A DNA stretch of 64,000 nt from Trichoplax sp. H2. Lineage: Eukaryota; Placozoa; Uniplacotomia; Trichoplacea. A program made the translations under genes and the position numbers. The DNA is taken from positions 682,001 through 746,000 of the forward strand of contig NOWV01000022.1 in NCBI GenBank assembly GCA_003344405.1. Direction: 5' to 3'. The notes under the pieces were generated by a model that was not told the origin of the DNA, searched no databases, and worked only from the letters and a program-made list of their open reading frames with translations. Shown piece by piece: positions 40,301 to 53,513 of the stretch; the first letter of the stretch is position 1, and each line of letters begins with the position of its first letter.

Positions 40301-41062
40301 TGGTTTGCACTTCGATGCCATTGTGACTGATCGTAAGGATTTTTAGTACTCTGGTATTTTATCTTAACAGTAAATTTAAATGTAAACTAAAAAATCACTT
40401 TTAATTTCTGATAGCTCCGTATGGAATCAGAGAAGGAGCGCGGAAAGTCCTATCCAAGAGTGATGGGTACTATGAGAATGACTATAAAAATAATACTATT
40501 CAACCAAGAATCGACTTATAAAATACACTATTTTAATTATTTATTATAGTGCTTTTGCAAAGACTAGTCAATACAATTTATCGAAAGTTTATAAAGATTT
40601 ATTATCTTTTGCTGCCAAACATTTACGAATGTACGGACGGCTGGTTTTTTGGTTACCGTTCCATCGACCTAGGTACTTATATATCTTTACCGTCACAATT
40701 TTCTATACTTAAATATTATCTGAAACAGTATACCTCTGTATACTGGATGTAGCTACACCGATGAATTGATCCCTAAACATCCCTGTCTGACTGTTACGTC
40801 CAACTCCGAGCAAGTTTTAAATTCCAATATTGCTCGACGACTAATAACGATGGAAAAAACAAAAACCTTCCATAATGTTAGGATCTGACTACTATTCTTT
40901 GAAAAACGCATATTACTGATATTACATGTAGATATTGCATGAAAGATTATGACTTGTTATACCTATTTTTGACATATCTAGGACTCAATTACCGATCATA
41001 CGGAAGCAAATTTGCAAAGGCTTCAAGATTCTTTTAGGGATTTTTATTTTAAATTACAATAA
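37357..41062 (+). CDS. TRMT11: TRMT11, tRNA (guanine-10-N2) methyltransferase catalytic subunit, 435 aa
   Basis: With TRMT112 this enzyme transfers a methyl group from S-adenosylmethionine to N2 of guanosine 10 in tRNA. Exons: 37357-37425, 37937-38005, 38446-38519, 38695-38776, 39071-39163, 39296-39430, 39595-39708, 39787-39829, 39995-40111, 40201-40332, 40415-40466, 40550-40672, 40753-40876, 40982-41062; one frame, 436 codons. The N-terminal THUMP-like half contains RYLCYYAQENVNFRL and DFLPFGGSVKLKQPDF. The join FGQRD...KYIGNTSMS leads into the Rossmann fold: SAM motif DPFVGTG (about 221-227), ACAHFGAFTLGADID and the catalytic DPPYGIREG (about 309-317). The C-terminal half has YGRLVFWLPFHRP and RRLITMEK. 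Intron 7 (39709-39786) starts with GC rather than GT. The exon 11 donor (GTACTA) is weak, so a few residues near 327 are less sure. Confidence 0.94.
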
Positions 41063-42823
41063 GTTGGCTATAACAAGAGGCTACTCAGAAAATGTTTATA
41101 TTGTAAAAAATGTTGATATTGTTGATATAGTAAACTGATTTATTAAGCTTTACTGAATCGTTGGACGTATCTATAGAAAGCGATGAAATAAAGACGAAAG
41201 AAATCACGGGATCAGCACATTTCAAGTTTCTTTAACTTTATTAAAGATCTCTAGTACGATGAAGTTCTATTGTGATGATTAACGAGTTTATTGCTGTAAG
41301 GAACTGGCAGAGCAACGGTTCATGGAGTGAACTCAATACAGTATATAAGTCATGTCTGTGTTTAGCAGAAGTAATTATGTTGATATACAACAACTTTTTT
41401 ATGAACAGTCTTCTAGCATCACAGCATAAAATTGATTCTAAGGTTCAATGGAAATTGTTAATATCTTTTTATGATGTTTATAAACATGGTTTGAAAGTAA
41501 CCCTGATAGACTACGTTGATCTCCAAACGTTTACATGAAGAACAACTTCAGATCAAGTTCAGACTATTACAGTTATTGCCGTTTTAAGGAGATTGAAGCT
41601 TATGAGGTACGGCAAGATAAACTTATTTTAAAGCATGACAAGTAAAAGGCAAGAAAAGTGGCTGATTCTAATGATTGATCAAAGATTTAGTTAGGTAGTC
41701 TTTATCAGCAATGGAATGAAGTTAATAAAGCAAGTTAATACTGTGTTTTAACAATGTAACGAATAAATTATTGGTGAAGCACAGATATATTTTACTTTCT
41801 AATTAATGACTTTATCGGTTTAAGTATGAACTGCAGGTAATAAATCAACCTCATTTATACCGTGGGATTTTATATTATGTACCGTAGTAAATAATCTTTA
41901 GCTCCAACTATAGGACGCTTTTTACTCATTTCTGTAATAACAAATAAATATGTGTAACACATACGCCTATACTATATCTATAGGAAAGAATACGATTGCA
42001 AATTTTCAGCATTAATGAAAGTTCGAGCTCTAAGAAATTATTCCTCTGTTAGGTATCATACAAAGAAACAGACTGGATTTGACTTATGTTTCCCATGATA
42101 TTAGCCGTATCGCTATTGACTAATCAAGTGATATTTTTGCGTAAAATGAAGGTCAATGAATTAACGTAAATGAGTATATTACTATTATTAAACTCGTTTT
42201 ATGATAGCCGTTTGCAATAATGTACAGTACTGTATTTAATGCCTCCTTCCAAACAAAAATATAAAAATTTTTGTAAAAGTCTTCTTCTAAGTCGAAGTGA
42301 ATTTAGTGTCCAAAGTAACTTTCGGGAGTATCTTGTAACCATTTAGAGCACATTAAGTTTACTACAAATACAAAAATAATTATTAACGCTGTCGAAGGTA
42401 GGTAGGATGAATTACAACAAGCGATATTTACTAGAGAAATTTTAACTATAATAGTTTCCAGGGATTTAGTACAATAGAAGCATGGCATGCATCACAGATT
42501 GAAAATTACGACATGTACATAGGCCAATATATATAATGCACATGTATATACTGTATGTGTAACGTGCAATTAATTCCTATAGATGAAACACCATCTGATA
42601 CAGATTAAATGCGTTATTCAGTCTCTAATCCACTTTATATCAATTAAGGATTTAAAATTGTTGTCTATCATGATACATAGATCGTAACATCGTGAATACT
42701 ACATTGTCAAGTCTAAATAGTAACGCCAATACAATATTTCGAATTCAATGTGAGAAATTTAACTTTAAGAGAGGAAATATAAATAAATTTACATCTCATA
42801 AAAAGAATTCAATCCAAACGTCG
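41063..42823. other. convergent intergenic spacer (TRMT11 3' / EMC2 3')
   Basis: 1.76 kb between two gene ends. An 88-codon open frame at 41272-41538 (+) resembles nothing I know and has composition typical of chance frames. I see no other feature. Confidence 0.5.
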
Positions 42824-45471
42824 TTATAACGTCAAGGAGTCTAATACGGCACCTAAATTTTCAACTGTTACGGACTGCGATTTCAATTCCTACAGCAGAA
42901 TAATCCGATAAAGGAGCACATTACTATACAAAAATATCATAACGAAGGCTTGTCATTGGCAATTAAAGGCCATTTTTCTACCTGATATTTTTCCATGATT
43001 TGCGCAGATGCCCATGCAGCATATCTAGAATTATCTTTTTTGGATTTACTGCTAATTTTCTGTGATTGTAGTAATTGAGACGAAGCCTATATACCAAGTA
43101 ATTTTACAAACTGAATTTATCCACGTTGCAGTAAAGCTATTCCTAGGGTATACATATATATATATATATTGTAATATACCGAAATACTTCAAAAATTACC
43201 ATGAAAAATCCATACAGAGATCTCATATTTTTACTATTCAATTTCAACGACTGAGCGAAATACTTCCTTGCCGATTCTATGTTTTCGATTCCATTCATAG
43301 TATAATAAATCTGAAAGATAGAAAAAAGAGTTATTTTTCCATCAACCAAATTTATAACATCTTGCTACGGCACGCTAAAATAGACAAATTTTGAAGTATC
43401 ATGCAAATACCTCTGCACATCTTTGATAATAATAGTGATTATAAGGACTCGTAAGGATGAGTTCTTCCATACAAAAGGCTGCCTTGGAATAACTAAAATT
43501 ATTTCCGATTGAAAAATAATTTTTACATAACGTGCAATATTATAAGAAATTTTTCTATAATCAGTAACCAATACGATGCAAACTTACTCCATAAGGCTTA
43601 TATACAAGTCAGCCAACTCCATCCAAGCTTCTTGATCAGTCATAAAACTGAAAAATTATAATAATAAGGCTTTATAGTTCATGACTAATTTAATGTATAT
43701 GACTTTTTTGCAAGTAACGCTTAGTACACATTATCAATACTCACGATTCCAGGTAATAATTAAGATGTGCAATAGCGGAGGCTTGATCTCCAATGGCTTT
43801 GTATATAGCTACCAGTCTTTTTCTTGCCGGCTAAAGTTGCAGTGACATCAGAATTATATTTTTTATCGTAGCTGTTACTAAATAAATATCGACATAACTT
43901 GTAACAATTATAATATCAATGTACAGTATGCAATCGTATTAAGTACTATGCAATGCAAATTCATTAGGTGTCATATTTTACACAAATCATACAAATATGA
44001 TATCTTAAATAAACCTACCGCGTTTGCTTTATCACGGGATAAACATTTCAAGTATACTTCTTCTGCCTCCTTAAAACTAAATGATATCGATAGAAAGTTA
44101 TATCAATAATGATCCTGGGGCTAGATAAACTATTCAGAATTTATTTTAGACATTACACTCGAATACATTAGCATGCATTTACATATTCGAATTTATGTGT
44201 ATTTATTATACACAAATAACAGTTTTATACTGTAAAGATGGTATGCACTTGTCAGTCACTGCTATATAGTACGTACTTTCCAGTTGCCTCTAGTGCCATG
44301 GCTTCAAGTTTATATACACGGGTACTTTTTGGAAATTGCCGTTGCAAAGCTTCTAAACATACCTAAGAGTAGATTTTAGCGATGATCTAGTTATCGATCG
44401 AATCGTCATAGTCAGAAGTAAATGCACTTGTGAAATATTCTAATAGGTTACATACCTCAGCTAAATCTTCTCTCCCACAGTCTAACGCGGCAATAAATAC
44501 TTGTTCGTAAATGTTCCAAACTAAGAGTCCATGTAGTATGTTGAATGTATCAATGGAATAATTCATATTAGAGATGCGCAACACACTTAAAAGATATTTG
44601 CATTACCAATAAATGTACCGTACTATTACTGGAGGTGGATAATAATAATTATTATTCGATAATGGCTACAGCAAGTTATTTATTTCCTGACAGAAATTCT
44701 AATCACAGTAGTAGTCAATTAATTTAAAGTTTTGTAAAATTTAGACGATGTGCATTACTACGTATTAAGGTCGGGGTAGTTATTATTATTAATTGACGTC
44801 ATCAACCGGTACAAAGCTATGCAAAGGTACTGCCTCGACCTATACACTATTTCGCTCTATCTCTAGTCTAGATTGTGTGCATCTAATAGTAATCTATATC
44901 CGATTGATCGATAAGAGAGATGTTCATTTATTCTACCGTTGAATTGTACTGCAGCAACTTATGCACTCAACCGACTCATCGAGCAAACAAGAAGTTGTAT
45001 CAGCGCTTTCAGTTAGCGCTGCTTGATACTGCGCTCGTCTCTTGTCCTGTATCCATGATCGATCGTTGTGACTTTTATTTGACAAGACTAGGTTTCAAAT
45101 CAGAGATGAAATTGATGCTATAGCGTCTGTATGGGTTATTTTTCTTATTCTTTATGAGCTTTTTAAGTCAATAAGCGATGCAAATAAAGCACCCATTCAG
45201 CCCACCAAGATACATTACAGTAGTGACAGTAGTCAAGACGCGTTCTGTACTATACAGTACAGAACGCGTCGGCATAAAGAGTACGAAATACTATGGCTAT
45301 AATTAAGATAGTTGGCATGGCTCACTTACTTTCCTTTCCCAATTTACTTCGATAGTTTGTAATTAAGTGTTCTCCTAATTCTACGACATCATCACTGGCT
45401 CGAACGTTGTCTTCTCTAAACTTTTTTAATGTTTCCATGGCGCTTCTCCAGTCGATCGAGGAGAACGCCAT
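42824..45471 (-). CDS. EMC2: EMC2, ER membrane protein complex subunit 2 (TPR protein), 277 aa
   Basis: Soluble cytosolic TPR subunit that scaffolds the EMC, which inserts tail-anchored and multipass proteins into the ER membrane. Exons (minus): 45330-45471, 44456-44520, 44277-44362, 44019-44076, 43745-43830, 43588-43647, 43411-43492, 43200-43310, 42982-43059, 42824-42889; one frame, 278 codons including stop (human about 297 aa). Signature segments: [98 protein letters not shown] (last two TPRs) and [11 protein letters not shown]. No signal peptide or membrane helix, as expected. The exon 3/4 join uses GTACGT and ATTTAG; a one-residue-shorter alternative exists there. Intron 1 contains a perfect 15-bp palindrome. 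Confidence 0.94.
43150..43171. repeat. (TA)n microsatellite in an EMC2 intron
   Basis: TATACATATATATATATATATT lies just downstream of the EMC2 exon at 43200-43310 on the minus strand, in the following intron. Confidence 0.8.
45237..45270. repeat. perfect 15-bp inverted repeat with 4-nt loop
   Basis: GACGCGTTCTGTACT (45237-45251), loop ATAC, AGTACAGAACGCGTC (45256-45270). Both arms match exactly and contain the GTACAGAAC/GTTCTGTAC core plus a G+C-rich ACGCGT. It lies in EMC2 intron 1, 60 bp past its donor. Confidence 0.9.
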
Positions 45472-47104
45472 TGTCCTAGCCTTGCGGTAAAGAAATGTGA
45501 AGACTACAGTCTACAGTAGAAAGCAGTACAGTATGTACCGTCGACTGGACTGAATGGACGGCTGGACGTAAGATACTCAGCAGGAAGGAAAGAAGGATGT
45601 GAACAGTTGGATCCAAAAAAGGTGCAAGTTTCTCATTTTCTGGTCATTCTACTGTCCTCTACTACTGAAAGTATACAGTATACAGTACTATACAACGTAA
45701 AATTACCTGACAGACAGGTCGACAACAACCGTAGACCGTTTGCAGCACATACCTGCTTTACTCCTTAAAATGTTAACCTTCATTATTTATGAGTGATGGC
45801 CCATGATTGTACTGATGACAGTTTATCACTGAGTTATACAGTACAGTAAGATTGAATATAAACTTCAACTTGATCGGTGTTGCTACTGACTCAGTTGCAA
45901 TGACAGTCATGTTCTTGCTGATTCTTAGGAGTACAGTATAGAGTAGTGACTGCCCGATTGGTACTGCGATTAGCACCGAATCCGATCCATTTTTTACTGT
46001 ACCTTTAATGTAGTCGGTCAAGCGTTTAAATTACAAATACAATAAATGTATCATATCATTTTGTATTGCAACGACGAAAGTAATCAAGAAATCATCTCAT
46101 TCATACAGTATATCGTCAGAGATTATTCTCTAGCTAGTTAGTGGACTCCAGTGACACAGCCAGCGTTGTTGATAATAATATAATGTTTAATGTTAGCGTG
46201 TGAAGAAATTGAGCTTGATTGCCCACTTGGGGCGAGTTGGGGGTTATCCTGATTTAGGCATGAGCAAGTGGGCCGGACCGGACCAGGTCTAGCCTGAGGT
46301 CTCAGGTCACCCATTGTACAGTATGCAGTACGGTAAAGTACTGTACAGTGTACAGTACTGTGCTGTACTGTACAGTACTGTACTGTACTGTACTGTACTG
46401 TACTGTACGTATACAGTACTGTAGTACTATGCTGGATATACGTACTGTACTGTACTGTAGGCATTGTTCTAGTTTTCCCGCGGTTGTACTGTAGACTACA
46501 CTAGCCGATTTCATTGTGCCAGAGAGCATCTTGGCTTTTCACTACGTTTTCTGTAGCGTGGCGATATGTCTGCGACATTCTACTCCTTCCATACCGGTCC
46601 AACATTTTGAGCGTGGATCGAGCTACTCCATAGGGTGACCTGCTAGTATGAGTCAGGCGGTACCGGGTGACCCACAACGAGTATGACCTGTATGTACACT
46701 ACAGCGTCGTCGTGACCACGCATCCGCATGAGTTGTCATCCACTGAGTTGTGTCAGCAGAGTCTGCAATCCTATGTCGTAATCCATAGCTGACAACCTAG
46801 TGAAATACTTCAATATTGCGCCACCTGGCTGCCTCCTCACTCAAGAAGTTGTCCAGTCAAGACAGGTCCATGTTGTCTTGGAAGCTTTAACCGGTTACCT
46901 GGCCTGACCGTTGGAAGCATTTTGCATACAGTTAGTGATTGGATCTTTTCTACCTAAAAATTCACGATATCAAGTTGTCTTTAATTGGAAATTACACTGT
47001 TAAGACTCGATAGAACGTTTCTATCCATCGATGCAGACAAGATTGTAACCATATCGAAAATTTCGAAATAGTTTCAATCGACAAACTGAGCGATCAGTCT
47101 ATTC
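45472..47104. promoter_or_regulatory. divergent promoter region between EMC2 and the DIDO1-like gene
   Basis: 1.63 kb between two head-to-head start codons. It holds pentamer-palindrome copies at 45500-45540, 45675 and 45838 and a dense array at 46337-46460. A more G+C-rich block (46200-46300) includes CCGGACCGGACCAG at 46273-46286. No protein-coding frame here is convincing; the listed frames are readings of the repeat. The promoter role is inferred from position. Confidence 0.55.
46337..46460. repeat. (TACTG)n array with palindromic junctions
   Basis: The core 46376-46408 is 6.6 uninterrupted TACTG units. It is flanked on both sides by GTACTGTACAGTGTACAGTACTG and ATACAGTACTGTAGTACTAT, where the pentamer switches strand. 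It is the longest pure run of this motif in the window. Confidence 0.9.
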
Positions 47105-50100
47105 ATGAGCCTACGCACACGCAGTGGTAGCAAGGTGGACAACCAAAAGAAGAAAAATGTTGGCCAACAGACTACAAATAGTCAAGATAGCAACATTAAC
47201 AATCAATCCAAGCAACCAAGCATGATTTCAAACAACAGTAATAGTAATGACAATAGTGTAAAGCAAGGTCATAGCTATGGTACTCGGCGAAAAAGGAAAA
47301 TGGATGCAGATGCCGAGCTGAAAGCTCACTCATCAAGCCATAATTGCTCTACAGGAGAGACAAGCCTTGATCCAGCGATCGATAACAACAGTAATCCAAC
47401 ACCTACCATGATTGCAAAACAAGCTCAAATCAATACTACAAATGCTGATAAATCATCTTCAAATCATGCTCAACAACATTTATACTGTATCTGTCAGAAA
47501 CCACATAATCGAAGGTATCAAATCTAGTTTTAATCGATCTATGATAGTCTATAGTCATTTGGTGGCTCTTTTCCACACTGCAAAGAGTCATGATACATGT
47601 GGAAGGAGAAACCCATCGAGATTAACATGATATTATTTATTATTACTGTTCGTTATGATGACAGTATCATTAACAAGAAGTTTATCAATATCCATACGAT
47701 CCAATACAATAATCGTTATCAACATTCAGCAAAGTTTAGATACATACACTTACACCTTAATAGTTAAGCATAGAAAACAATCCCTTGTTATGTTCATACA
47801 GGAGATTTAAATGAAAGAAAAGGAAAACAAACCAATATACAGTACTGTACAGTACTGTTGATATCATGCATGATCAAGATATTGGAGTAATGATATAATG
47901 ATAAACTAGGAGTTAGATAATTACTTAAAGATATTGTATCCATTAACTATTTTAAAATAGATTTATGATTTGTTGCGATCGATGCGAAGAATGGTATCAT
48001 GGCTCATGTGTTGGCATTAATGCTGTAAAAGCTCGCATCATGGAAGAACAGAAAGAAGACTTTATTTGTACAAAGTGTCTCCAAACATCAAACCAAGTTG
48101 ATCCCCTTCCAATCCAAGGTAATACCTTATCCATCGCCGTCTAGAATGAATTAATACGAAAATTATATTATTTTTAATTTATCGATGGATTGGCTGTATT
48201 AAAAATGGTAAACTTTGTCATAGCCATATCTCATTCGGTAATGGAAAAATGGCAAAGTATGTTTTAGTCAAATGGGTAATTTTACATGCCATACGAGGAG
48301 GATGAAAAGGATAGCTAATGTTATAATTAAACCAACAAGGACTACTCGAAAGACAGTATATTCCTATTATTGAGTAGATGTTAAGCTCCTTTGGTAGTAC
48401 TGGTCTACATCCTTTGTTATCGAATATGTTGTAAATTGATGAAGATAACAGCCAAATCATCGTACATTTACTGTATATTTTACTTTAAGCATGATTAGCT
48501 CATATTTGCATTGCTACCTTCATCATCCAATATCGTATAAAATCGTCTACGAATACCTACCAGCACGTACACTATATCATACTAACATACTGAGAAGTAA
48601 AGTCGTTTATAGTCAGTCTGTAACCAAATTAGTTAAAGTTTTGATGACGCTTTAGTATTCGACTAACTTATACAAAACATTAGCGATATTTTCAAATGTA
48701 AAAATGATATTGTAATAAATACCCCAATTTCAAGATCAAGCGATTCTACATCAATAACCTATGATTTAAATTTCAGTATCGCGAAAAGATGATCAGGCCT
48801 CTCAAGATATTCCTAACCAAGACATAAGTAAGAGTACAGATGATGAGTTGCCAAAACTTGCTCATGATAAGGTAGGAAAAGATCATCCATCTGCTACTGT
48901 ACTTGATTACACATCATTTTCTACAATAATACATTACAATTATTCTTTCTTTTCACCTGTTAAATAGCCAACGGAACAAATTCAACCAGTTCCAACGGTA
49001 ATAGAAAAGATCGATGAACCTGAACAGACAGAATTAAGATCAAGGTTAGTCAGCAACCAATACAGTTATCCATTCGCTACGATCTCAGATACCTTACATT
49101 ATATGCTGTCAATTTTATAAAGATTACTGTATTATCGCATACGTCTACTAAGTTAATAAAAATTTGCTTTTTGTTTATGTTTGTATTACAATTGATTTTC
49201 ATAAGATCTATATATACATTGCTATAAAAACGTCATTATCACTTTATAGCTTCGTGACGCTTATGTAGTCTTTGCATACCGTTTAAGCAACTCTGATTCT
49301 TAAAGAGTCAATCCCTAATACGAGTATATTGACATAGGTAGTATAATTCGTATTTATGTTCGATATCATTAAATATCCTTCATTGTTTCTTGTCCTAATT
49401 TCGTTACAAGTATGAGGAATCGGAAAAGTAACAAAAGAAAGAGTATTTCTGATAACCACAAGCCAACTAAGGTAAGACGACATTCTCCAGAACTTTTAAT
49501 AAAATTTATAAATGAGAATACTACTTTAATTATTGTCGTCAATTGGAAAAAACTCTAGTGGCAGTAGTAACATCATGTTGCAAAAATTGTAGTTACCGAT
49601 CTTACTGGATACTATAATAGCCATATTACAATAACCTCCTTATAGATAAAGAGTCAAGCTGAAGAAGAGAAAGTTGATCAACTGACAACATTATCTAAGA
49701 TGGATTCCGAAAATGATCAAGTTATTGAGAAACATATAAAAAAAGTTAGACAAGCTAGTACGAGACCTAAGGTAAATTTCAAAAGTGATCAGCCTAAAGA
49801 ACAGACAAAACTTGATCATGTAGTTACAAAAGTTAGGATGGATACCGAAAGTGATCAGGTCAAGGGAATGCAAACAGCTTCAGATCAAGTTACTGCTAAG
49901 TCTAAGGTGAAATCCGGAAATGATCAAGTTAAGAGTAAACAAACAAATTCCGATCATGTAATTGCAAAATCTAAAGTGGAATGCGAAAATGACCAAGTTA
50001 AGAAAAAACTGATAAGATCCGATCAAGCGATCACAAAATCGAAAGTGGAATACGAAAATGACCAAGTTAAGAAAAAAACAGTAAGATCCGATCAAGCAAT

Positions 50101-53100
50101 CATAAAATCTGAAGCCAATATTGACAAGAATCAAGTTAAGAGAAAATTGGTGAAATTTAAAGCGGATTCCGAAAATGATCAGATTAAGAAAAAACCGGCA
50201 AAATCCCAGCAGACAAATATAAAGTCTAAAGCGGAATCTCAAAGCGATCAAGTTCAGATAAAGCATACGAAATCTGATCAAACAATTGCAAAACCTAAAG
50301 TAGACTCTAAAAATGATCAAGTTAAGGGAAAATACGCAAAGCAAGATCAAGTAATTACAAAAACTATAACTGATCCTAAAGATAACAGAGTCAAGGGAAA
50401 AAAAGATTTACGTGACGGTGGTTAGTCAACTGATATTTTAATTGAATTTTTTAATTCGGTTATGTTATCTGAAATATCCGAGAACTATTTGTGTAACAAA
50501 TAATTTAGACGTTATCTAATTGTAGGATTTAACTATAAGTTGTTAAAAATGTACACATATCATACATAATAGGGAGGAAATCTGTGAAAACTACAGGGGA
50601 GCTGCATTACGATAGTCCTGTCAGGGAAAACATCTACAAAGCTTTCCGAGATATTTTGTCAAAGGTTGCGGAAAAAATTGCTATCCAAATGAGTGTCGTC
50701 AGTAAACTGTCGAAAGATATCGAGGAACAATTATTTAATTTGTTTAATGACACTGGGTCTCGCTATAAAAACAAGTATAGAAGTCTATCGTTTAATTTGA
50801 AGGACGAAAAAAATAAGGTAATATTCATTCTGAGTACTATTATCACTTTCGCTGTAATACTTATAACATTAAGTAGAAAAGTAACTCATATTTTTGGTAC
50901 AGGCTTTGGTCGAGCGGATTTTGCACGGTGATATATCGCCTTCTAAGCTTGTCAGGATGACCTCTGAAGAACTAGCAAATAAAGAACTTGCTCAGTGGAG
51001 AGAAAAGGAAACCAAAAAAGTATACATGTAGTCATAAAATGTTTATCAGTGATAACTCTACGATATCAGTACTATATAATTCCTGTATTTTATGTTATTA
51101 TTATTTAGAATATTGAGATGATCAAACTGGCACAAACGGAAAATGTTGTTACCGTACTAAAGAAAAATCATAAGGTAGTTAGATATTATAAAATTTTACT
51201 TGTCACCAGTTTTAAATTTAATTATTTTACGTATATGATAGGGGGAATTCGTCGTAAACGATGAGAAATTTGCTCCATCTGAGGTAAAGGACGATCATTC
51301 CGCTATATGCAGTAATATTTTTAGTACGCGGATGATAGTATTGAGGCAACGTAATGGTTACACATTTCGTAGTATACATTGACTATCGTACTTCAGCCCA
51401 ATTGGAGACTGTTGAATATCCCATACTTAAAGTATATTTGCTATTTTAGCCTACAGAGCCGATAAGAGCTTCATCAAACAGTGATAGTGACAATAAAATT
51501 GATACTACAGTTAATCACGACAAACATGTCTTCGATGTTGACTGCAAGATATGCATCGGTCGGATAAAACCAAAGCATGAAGTTCGAATTAATACAGTGA
51601 AATCAATAGAATCAGATATTTCTGGCCCATCTTTTAGCGACATGTGAGTGATTTCTTAATTAATTAACAGTGAGTACTGTAGGCACTTTTAATGATACTT
51701 CAAAATTATTTAAACGAAACTATAGGAATCTTACAGCCATGACAGAAATAAATCAAGAACATGATGATAATGATAATGATATCTTCTACAATGATGGCAA
51801 TGAAGAATATATGAAACTGTTAGTATTATTCAGTAAATTTAACTGCTACTTTTTCACTTGTAATTAGATGATTTACTTTTGGCTCACAGTGATAAACTGG
51901 CTATGTTAACATTAGTTTATTGTAAGATTGCCGGTTTCATCTTTTTTATTCCTATATCCTCAACAGGGACGGAAGTGAAGATCAGTCAATACTAAATAGT
52001 GATATTGTATGGTCTGGTATGATTTCCATGCCAGGTATCGCAGAGTTTACGGCTTCGGCATACATTGCTCATGGTTTAAGTGAAGACGTAATAGAGGTAA
52101 CCACAAAGAAATGGATGATACATTTAATACATATTTATGGTGTAAATTTGCACCTGTAGTAAGCAAATTCTTAAAAGATACATGGCTATCACACCTCTGA
52201 ATGTATGTTTATTGCAAATTTCTAGCTATTACCTTCTACTCTGATGGTTCATGGAAGACTATCTCTGGCTACAATGTGGAACTACTATGAAGAAATCTCT
52301 CAGTTGTATTCTAAAGTATTATTTTATATACTTTTCCTAGTTTTATATCTTTGTCATATCTGTTGTGAATGGTTTTAGTGATTTCGAAATATTTTCTTTC
52401 TATAGGATATCTTTGTGTTGCGTATAAAAACTATTAACAGCGATGAGCTTGCTGGCTATATTTCATTGCATTCGTATCTAAGTACAAAGAGCCGATGTGC
52501 AGTTATTGGTAATTGTCCGAAAATTGTAAAGGATATGTACTTAATTCCTGTTACCTCCAATTGTCCGCTACCAGGAAGTTTTAAAGGACTTCTAGATTCC
52601 AGTAAGTTTGATTTTTCATTCTGATGTAATTATCGTTTCATTACATCTTTATAATCTATTAAACTGAATAACGCTAATTTGTAATGTAGGTATATTGCAA
52701 TGTGAGCGATGTATGCTTGCCATGATCATTAGTCACAAAAGGGATCCTGTACAGAACATATCTACTTCGCCTACTAATATCCAGACAAGTAGTAGGGGCA
52801 TTTCATCAGTAAATGATGATGATGATGCTGATGATGATGATGATGATGATGAACCTTATGATCCAGGTGCTGCATTACCATATGACGATGAATACGATGA
52901 AATGGCTAACAAGGAAAGGGAACTAGACGATGATGAAGTTGCATCCCCACCACCTATCAGTTACCCATCGGAAGTGAAAATAAATGTACCTAGCGAAATT
53001 GAAAGTCAAAGCTCAAATACTTTTGAACTAAATAGGCCAAGTAGTGATAACGAATTACGTAATTTAGGAAATGAGTTAATAAACGAACGAAGTTTGCCTA

Positions 53101-53513
53101 GCCAAGAAGAAATTTGGAATCGCAATGAACAATCAGATTATACAAGTTATGATAAGGGTGGTATGCGTTCAGATTTTTCAGATAGAGGACGACAATACAT
53201 GAATGAAGACTTTAGACCTGTTGATAACGAATATCATCATCCTTCCGATCATTATAGTATGATAGATAACAACCAATTTAGACCACCTCATCCACAATGG
53301 CGAGAATCCTTTGTTCCACATCGGTATCACGATTTTGTGCCTCATCGTGCTGCACAGCATCCTGAATATCATGGTGGAAGGATGGGACCTAATTTTCATC
53401 CAAATTTCGATCGTCGTCCTCCCTATCCTGAAATGATCGACCGTAATAGATGGCCTAGAGCTATTGCAACATATCATCGGAGGAATCGTGGTGGCAGAGA
53501 TAGGCGATTTTAA
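47105..53513 (+). CDS. DIDO1: PHD + TFIIS-central-like + SPOC protein of the DIDO1/PHF3 family, 1207 aa
   Basis: The family reads H3K4me3 through the PHD finger and binds RNA polymerase II. Exons: 47105-47514, 47961-48118, 48777-48871, 48968-49044, 49411-49471, 49646-50420, 50573-50817, 50903-51019, 51109-51174, 51242-51283, 51450-51643, 51675-51818, 51967-52096, 52226-52315, 52406-52601, 52690-53513; one frame. The PHD (about 126-178) has ligands C128, C130, C142, C145, H150, C153, C173, C176. Residues 268-525 are a Lys-rich imperfect repeat (NDQVKKK...RSDQ, ~22-residue period). The TFIIS-central-like domain (about 535-646) has YKNKYRSLSFNLKDEKNK and LVRMTSEELANKELAQWR. A FDVDCKICIGRI motif follows. 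SPOC (about 803-955) opens IVWSGMISMPGIAEFTASA. The tail has an Asp run and an RG-rich end. The PHD is closer to DIDO1 than to PHF3. The exon 12 acceptor (51675) is uncertain. Confidence 0.9.
49700..50400 (+). repeat. coding minisatellite in the DIDO1-like gene
   Basis: Within one exon, units of about 66 bp encode variants of a Lys-Ser-Lys-Val-(Glu)-X-Glu-Asn-Asp-Gln-Val-Lys segment followed by Arg/Lys-Ser-Asp-Gln. Around ten copies are seen, the best matched between 49900 and 50110. The product is highly basic and probably disordered. Confidence 0.8.

Noticed and set aside
41272-41538. 88-codon plus frame between TRMT11 and EMC2
   Set aside because: Composition like chance frames in this A+T-rich DNA, no homology recognised, and it lies in a convergent 3' spacer.
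46138-46529. Two overlapping minus frames of 108 and 75 codons
   Set aside because: Both are readings of the (TACTG)n array (repeated Val-Gln-Tyr-Ser-Thr) plus flanking G+C-rich DNA.
49880-50350. 156-codon minus frame opposite the DIDO1-like repeat exon
   Set aside because: Antisense shadow of the Lys-rich repeat, giving monotonous Phe/Leu/Ile/Arg.
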